Part shown: positions 6,745 through 9,226 of the stretch, one piece after another
Numbering within the stretch: the first letter of the stretch is position 1
How the letters are laid out: the number at the start of each line of letters is the position of its first letter
From: an uncultured Streptococcus sp.
GTDB lineage: Bacteria > Bacillota > Bacilli > Lactobacillales > Streptococcaceae
Direction of reading: 5' to 3'
NCBI GenBank assembly: GCA_900755085.1
Contig: CAAEFF010000184.1
Location: forward strand, 1 to 9,226
Length of the DNA stretch: 9,226 bases
The notes under the pieces: generated by a model
What the model was told of the DNA's origin: nothing
Databases searched by the model: none
Seen by the model: the letters and a program-made list of their open reading frames with translations, nothing else
Made by a program: the position numbers and the translations under genes

Positions 6745-7347
6745 ATGCAATTATATACAAAGACCGGTGATAAAGGTCTTACAAAATTAGTAGGTGGTCA
6801 AAGTGTTGCAAAGGATTCGGATCGAGTCAATGCATACGGGACTATTGATGAACTAAATACTTGGGTTGGTTATACGATTAGTAAAATGGATCCTGAAGAT
6901 GAATTGAGAGACGAATTGTATCAGTTACAAAATTATTTGTTTGATTGCGGTTCAGATTTATCTACTCCACATGGTGTTTACCCATATAAAGTGGATGAAA
7001 GCCTCATCAAATGGATTGAAGAACGAATTGATACGTATGCGGATATTCCACCAGCTCTGGAAAGATTCATTTTACCTGGCGGTGATGAAATTGCTTCAAT
7101 GGTTCATGTAGCAAGAACCATTGCGCGTCGTGCAGAACGACATATTGTCGCGACCATGTGGACAAATGAAATTAATAATCAAGTCTTAATTTTTGTGAAT
7201 CGTTTATCTGACTATTTCTTTGCTCTTGCCAGAGTGATTAATTATCGAAAACACTGTGAGGATATTCCTTATGAAAGAGGAGCAAAAGTGTTTCACAATA
7301 TTACAAAAGCAGATGTGGAGCGGTGGGCAAAGAAAAATAATAACTAG
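6745..7347 (+). CDS. pduO: PduO-type ATP:cob(I)alamin adenosyltransferase
   Basis: A 200-residue protein with PduO-family landmarks: YTKTGDKG (4-11, ATP-binding loop), YGTIDELN (31-38), RTIARRAERH (124-133) and FVNRLSDYFF (150-159). It transfers the adenosyl group of ATP to reduced corrinoid to make adenosylcobalamin, the cofactor of diol dehydratase and ethanolamine ammonia-lyase. Only the adenosyltransferase domain is present; the C-terminal haem-binding extension of the longer Salmonella PduO is absent, as in many Firmicutes. AAAGGAGG (6732-6739) lies five bases before the ATG. It is the last gene of the operon, 20 bases after cobT, and is followed by a terminator at 7356-7393. Confidence 0.93.
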   Translation: MQLYTKTGDKGLTKLVGGQSVAKDSDRVNAYGTIDELNTWVGYTISKMDPEDELRDELYQLQNYLFDCGSDLSTPHGVYPYKVDESLIKWIEERIDTYADIPPALERFILPGGDEIASMVHVARTIARRAERHIVATMWTNEINNQVLIFVNRLSDYFFALARVINYRKHCEDIPYERGAKVFHNITKADVERWAKKNNN

Positions 7348-7355
7348 AATAAAAT

Positions 7356-7393
7356 CACTACCTCTAATAAAAAAATAGGGGCAGTGCTTTTTT
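7356..7393 (+). terminator. Terminator of the cobalamin/pdu operon
   Basis: Bases 7356-7365 pair with 7377-7386 (10 positions, one A-C mismatch and one T-G pair), followed by C and six T's (7388-7393). It lies 8 bases after the pduO stop codon. It is separate from the minus-strand terminator at 7429-7466. Confidence 0.8.
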
Positions 7394-7428
7394 ATCTATG
7401 TCATAATTTTTTGATTAAAGGTGATAAG

Positions 7429-7466
7429 AAAAAAACCTTGTCTTTCCTAAAGGGAAGGACAAGGTT
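7429..7466 (-). terminator. Terminator of the riboswitch RNA
   Basis: On the minus strand AACCTTGTC (7466-7458) pairs perfectly with GACAAGGTT (7442-7434). After one C-A mismatch, four further pairs close a CTTTA loop. Five T's follow (7433-7429). The plus-strand side lacks a T run, so the element is directional. Confidence 0.9.
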
Positions 7467-7483
7467 AGAATTCGAAAGCCAGA

Positions 7484-7528
7484 TGTACAACAGTGTACAA
7501 ATTTCGTGCTAAGCTTCATTGGTTAACA
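7484..7528 (-). promoter_or_regulatory. Dual-hairpin ANTAR-type site in the riboswitch RNA
   Basis: On the minus strand the first hairpin is TGTTAACC-AATGAA-GCTTAGCA (7528-7507), with 7 paired positions and one C-C mismatch. After a 7-base linker comes TGTAC-ACTGTT-GTACA (7499-7484), 5 bp. Both loops are six bases with A1 and G4. This is the dual-hairpin layout of ANTAR substrates, here placed well before a separate terminator. It would capture regulator rather than control termination. A further candidate hairpin, TCTGC-AAAGAA-GCAGA (7564-7549), also has an A1/G4 loop. Confidence 0.7.
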
Positions 7529-7541
7529 GTAGCTTTCCAAA

Positions 7542-7617
7542 TATTGACTCTGCTTCTTTGCAGATGATGGGAACCCCATCCTTAGAAAATGATACGTACT
7601 CATACGTAGAGTCAATA
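7542..7617 (-). other. Predicted multi-branch RNA structure between aptamer and ANTAR site
   Basis: On the minus strand TATTGAC (7617-7611) pairs with GTCAATA (7548-7542). Enclosed are three hairpins: TACGTA-TGAG-TACGTA (7608-7593), GATGGG-GTT-CCCATC (7580-7566) and TCTGC-AAAGAA-GCAGA (7564-7549). If all form, this is a closed four-way junction. The outer repeat can extend to 10 bp only by invading the third hairpin. Function unknown; it lies where the riboswitch expression platform should be. Confidence 0.5.
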
Positions 7618-7629
7618 GGGGAAAGCACT

Positions 7630-7787
7630 ATTTTGGTGTATTTCCTAACTGACATCACCACCTTACATCGAGGCGTGAAATCTACTAAAATTTAAGAATA
7701 AAGACCTGACTTAAAGCTAAGCTTATCACAGTGGCGGGACCGTGTTGGATTTTCACCAAACTTCCATACTCTTAAAAGTACCAAAAT
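7630..7787 (-). promoter_or_regulatory. Adenosylcobalamin-type riboswitch aptamer
   Basis: The minus strand carries the conserved cobalamin riboswitch core: GGTGAAAATCC (7757-7747) and CCCGCCACTGTGA (7738-7726), preceded by GGAAG. The closing P1 helix pairs ATTTTGGT (7787-7780) with ACCAAAAT (7637-7630). The sequence before the 3' strand, AGTTAGGAAATACACC, is a degenerate form of the B12 box. The 158-nt aptamer begins about 10 nt after the predicted transcript start. It senses cobalamin, and its output is the non-coding RNA rather than a gene. Confidence 0.9.
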
Positions 7788-7803
7788 CATTTCTAGTAAC
7801 TTT

Positions 7804-7832
7804 ATGATAGCACGATCTAGAAGAATCTGCAA
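7804..7832 (-). promoter_or_regulatory. Sigma-A promoter of the riboswitch RNA
   Basis: On the minus strand TTGCAG (7832-7827) and TATCAT (7809-7804) are separated by 17 bp. The predicted start is near 7797. Its -35 box is 38 bp from that of the divergent pduQ promoter, with a very AT-rich segment between. Confidence 0.75.
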
Positions 7833-7870
7833 GTATTATGATCAAAAAAATAAAATATATGTTTTTTCTT

Positions 7871-7899
7871 TTGCGTTGTAAGCGTTTTTATGTTATACT
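7871..7899 (+). promoter_or_regulatory. Sigma-A promoter of pduQ
   Basis: TTGCGT (7871-7876) and TATACT (7894-7899) are separated by 17 bp. The predicted start near 7906 lies directly before the first hexaloop hairpin. The leader is about 165 nt. Confidence 0.75.
7877..7890 (+). promoter_or_regulatory. Candidate CcpA (cre) site inside the pduQ promoter
   Basis: TGTAAGCGTTTTTA matches TGWAANCGNTNWCA at 13 of 14 positions and occupies the spacer between the -35 and -10 boxes. A bound repressor there would block polymerase directly. Confidence 0.5.
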
Positions 7900-7908
7900 T
7901 TTTGTAAA

Positions 7909-7941
7909 GTACAAGGACGTACAGTTTTAAGCAATGAAGCT
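7909..7941 (+). promoter_or_regulatory. Dual-hairpin ANTAR-type antiterminator site in the pduQ leader
   Basis: P1 is GTAC-AAGGAC-GTAC (7909-7922). After a 7-base linker, P2 is AGC-AATGAA-GCT (7930-7941). Both loops are six bases with A1 and G4. P2 has only three pairs, so it is marginal alone. It overlaps the 5' arm of the following terminator (7936-7941), as expected for protein-stabilised antitermination. P1 shares its GTAC stems, and P2 its loop with GCT, with the hairpins of the riboswitch RNA. Confidence 0.65.
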
Positions 7942-7997
7942 ATATGAAATATGCCAAAATTTATACTATTTGGTAGTGTTTCATGTGGCTTCTTTTT
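7936..7997 (+). terminator. Leader attenuator upstream of pduQ
   Basis: Bases 7936-7949 pair with 7979-7992 (14 positions, including two G-T pairs). The stem continues through 7950-7958 with 7969-7978 with one bulged A. Five T's follow (7993-7997). It lies about 73 bases before the pduQ start codon, so it must be read through for expression. It is mutually exclusive with the P2 hairpin at 7930-7941. Confidence 0.8.
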
Positions 7998-8008
7998 ATG
8001 TTGTTTTA

Positions 8009-8052
8009 AGAGTTTCAAATGATAAAGGGGGTAAAATAAAATAAGAAACTCT
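8009..8052 (+). repeat. 8-bp inverted repeat just upstream of the pduQ ribosome site
   Basis: AGAGTTTC (8009-8016) and GAAACTCT (8045-8052) are perfect inverted copies with a 28-base AT-rich interval that includes GGGGG. The right arm ends nine bases before AGGAG (8061-8065). It could be a leader stem or an operator; no function is known to me. Confidence 0.4.
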
Positions 8053-8070
8053 GAAAAGAAAGGAGAAAGA

Positions 8071-9213
8071 ATGTATAATATTTACTACAAAACTAAAATT
8101 TTTGTCGGCAAAGGTGCTTTGGCCCAATTAGAAAACTATCATAACAAAACCATATTGGTTGTTGCTGATCCGTTTTTAAAAGAATCTGGACAGTTAGATA
8201 AAATTCTTGATTATTTAGACGCTAGTAACGATATCATAACCTTTACTGATATTGTTCCAGATCCGCCTATTGATGTTATTGTGGCAGGGATTCACGCGAC
8301 TGAAGGGAAATCAATCGATATTGTCTTATCTGTCGGTGGGGGATCTGCAATTGATGCATCTAAAGCAATGTATTACTTTGCGAAGAAACAAGGGATTTTT
8401 ACTGATGTGGAATTGATCTCTATCCCAACTACTAGTGGAACAGGATCTGAAGTGACAAGTTTCGCAGTTATTACTGATGCTGAGAAAGGACAAAAGTATC
8501 CGATCGTAGATTGGGATATTCTACCGGATATCGCTATATTAGATTCCAATTTGGTGGAAACACTACCAGCTAATATTACAGCAGATACTGGTATGGATGT
8601 ATTAACACATGCGATTGAGGCCTATGTTTCAAATAAAGCAACTGATTTTTCTGATGCTTTGGCTGAAAAAGCTATCAAATTAGTATTTGAATACTTGCCT
8701 CGTGCATACAAAAATGGACATGATTTAGAAGCACGTGAAAAAATGCATGTAGCCTCTACTTTGGCGGGAATGGCCTTCAACTCAGCTTCATTGGGGATTA
8801 ATCATAGTATCGCCCATGCAGCTGGAGCTAAATTCCATATTCCTCATGGACGACTTAATAGCATCTTAATGCCACATATTATCCAGTATAATGCGAATGT
8901 GGCAACGACAGGTACCCGTGCTGGTAATTTGAATAAAGAAACTGCTGAAAGATATCAACAGATTGCTCGTTTATTAGGGTTGAGTGCTTCTACACCTATT
9001 CTAGGTGTAAGACAATTAGTGGATGCTGTTCGAAAACTTCAGAAAAAATTAGATCATCCGACTTCTTTAAGATCTTATGGAGTGGGAGTGGATGATTTTA
9101 ATGCTCATAAACGTGAGATTGCGGAAGCTGCTTTATTGGATAAGTGTACGATTACAAATCCTAGAGTCCCTACAGTTGAAGAATTATTAAAGGTTTTAGA
9201 ACAAGCTTTCTAA
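8071..9213 (+). CDS. pduQ: Iron-dependent 1-propanol dehydrogenase
   Basis: A 380-residue group III iron-containing alcohol dehydrogenase. It has the nucleotide motif GGGSAID (89-95) and IPTTSGTGSEVTSFAVI (118-134). The iron ligands align as Asp176 and His180 in GMDVLTHAIEAY, and His245 and His259 in NHSIAHAAGAKFHIPHG. It reduces propionaldehyde to 1-propanol with NADH, regenerating NAD+ for propionaldehyde oxidation in 1,2-propanediol fermentation. AGGAG (8061-8065) lies five bases before the ATG. The context next to cobalamin and pduV/pduO genes supports PduQ. EutG, a related alcohol dehydrogenase of ethanolamine operons, is the alternative, and sequence alone does not separate them. The stop lies 13 bases from the window end, so the rest of a pdu operon may follow. 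Confidence 0.85.
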   Translation: MYNIYYKTKIFVGKGALAQLENYHNKTILVVADPFLKESGQLDKILDYLDASNDIITFTDIVPDPPIDVIVAGIHATEGKSIDIVLSVGGGSAIDASKAMYYFAKKQGIFTDVELISIPTTSGTGSEVTSFAVITDAEKGQKYPIVDWDILPDIAILDSNLVETLPANITADTGMDVLTHAIEAYVSNKATDFSDALAEKAIKLVFEYLPRAYKNGHDLEAREKMHVASTLAGMAFNSASLGINHSIAHAAGAKFHIPHGRLNSILMPHIIQYNANVATTGTRAGNLNKETAERYQQIARLLGLSASTPILGVRQLVDAVRKLQKKLDHPTSLRSYGVGVDDFNAHKREIAEAALLDKCTITNPRVPTVEELLKVLEQAF

Positions 9214-9226
9214 AAAAGTCATTTTA

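Larger units (their letters stand above)
7429..7797 (-). ncRNA. Riboswitch-controlled regulatory RNA, EutX/Rli55-like
   Basis: A minus-strand transcription unit of about 370 nt runs from a sigma-A promoter (7832-7804) to a strong terminator (7466-7429). It contains in order a cobalamin riboswitch aptamer (7787-7630), a multi-hairpin region (7617-7542), and tandem hexaloop hairpins with A1/G4 loops (7528-7484). Beyond its terminator it faces the end of pduO, so it is not the leader of a gene. Its order matches EutX of Enterococcus faecalis and Rli55 of Listeria. In those RNAs adenosylcobalamin stops transcription early, and the full RNA made without the cofactor sequesters the ANTAR antiterminator EutV. 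By analogy this RNA would titrate the regulator acting on the leaders at 1795-1826 and 7909-7941. The start site, and where the short form would end, are inferred. Confidence 0.75.

Noticed and set aside
7434..7466. The minus-strand terminator hairpin read as a second plus-strand terminator for pduO.
   Set aside because: On the plus strand it is followed by AGAATTCG with no T run, and the operon already has its own terminator at 7356-7393.
7593..7608. TACGTA-TGAG-TACGTA on the minus strand as the riboswitch terminator.
   Set aside because: The 6-bp stem is AT-rich and the tail is TCATTTTCT, not a clean U tract. It is kept only as a weak candidate in the findings.
7509..7655. A 48-codon minus-strand reading frame (starts MSVRKYTKIVL, ends LLLTNEA) within the riboswitch RNA, with AAGGTGG just before its ATG.
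   Set aside because: Its start and purine-rich site lie inside the aptamer (pairing with CACGCCT at 7677-7671). It runs through the P1 strand and the first ANTAR hairpin. Frames of this length are common by chance, and I recognise no family. Conservation of the peptide across species would reopen it.

Overview
The window looks like a low-GC Firmicute chromosome, most likely an oral streptococcus of the Streptococcus sanguinis type. The evidence is streptococcal-style lipoproteins, strong AGGAGG ribosome sites, sigma-A promoters with 17-bp spacers, and cobalamin and 1,2-propanediol genes, which are rare in the genus but known in S. sanguinis. The species is inference.

Layout: (1) 1-1607, ordinary chromosome. 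A terminator of an off-window gene is followed by a monocistronic diacetyl/acetoin reductase (butA). A convergent small lipoprotein gene on the minus strand shares a bidirectional terminator with it. (2) 1732-7393, a plus-strand operon with a consensus promoter and a long attenuated leader. It encodes a lipoprotein HAD phosphatase, PduV/EutP GTPase, CobD, PduX, CobT and PduO, and ends at a terminator. CobD and PduX make the aminopropanol-phosphate arm of cobalamin, CobT activates the lower ligand, and PduO adenosylates the corrinoid. (3) 7429-7832, a minus-strand transcription unit with no convincing gene: promoter, adenosylcobalamin-type riboswitch, structured region, tandem hexaloop hairpins, terminator. 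(4) 7871-9213, a divergent plus-strand unit with its own attenuated leader encoding PduQ, an iron-dependent 1-propanol dehydrogenase.

The most interesting feature is an RNA circuit. Both plus-strand leaders (upstream of the HAD gene and of pduQ) carry two small tandem hairpins whose six-base loops have A at position 1 and G at position 4. These overlap the 5' arm of a long intrinsic terminator. This is the substrate architecture of ANTAR-domain antiterminators such as EutV. The minus-strand RNA places the same kind of dual hairpin behind a cobalamin riboswitch, as in EutX of Enterococcus faecalis and Rli55 of Listeria, which sequester EutV when adenosylcobalamin is scarce. Here the circuit appears to control propanediol and cobalamin-assembly genes as well. 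An ANTAR regulator is not in the window and must lie elsewhere. Candidate CcpA sites at both promoters suggest glucose repression on top. The pairings were read by eye and no folding program or database search was run.
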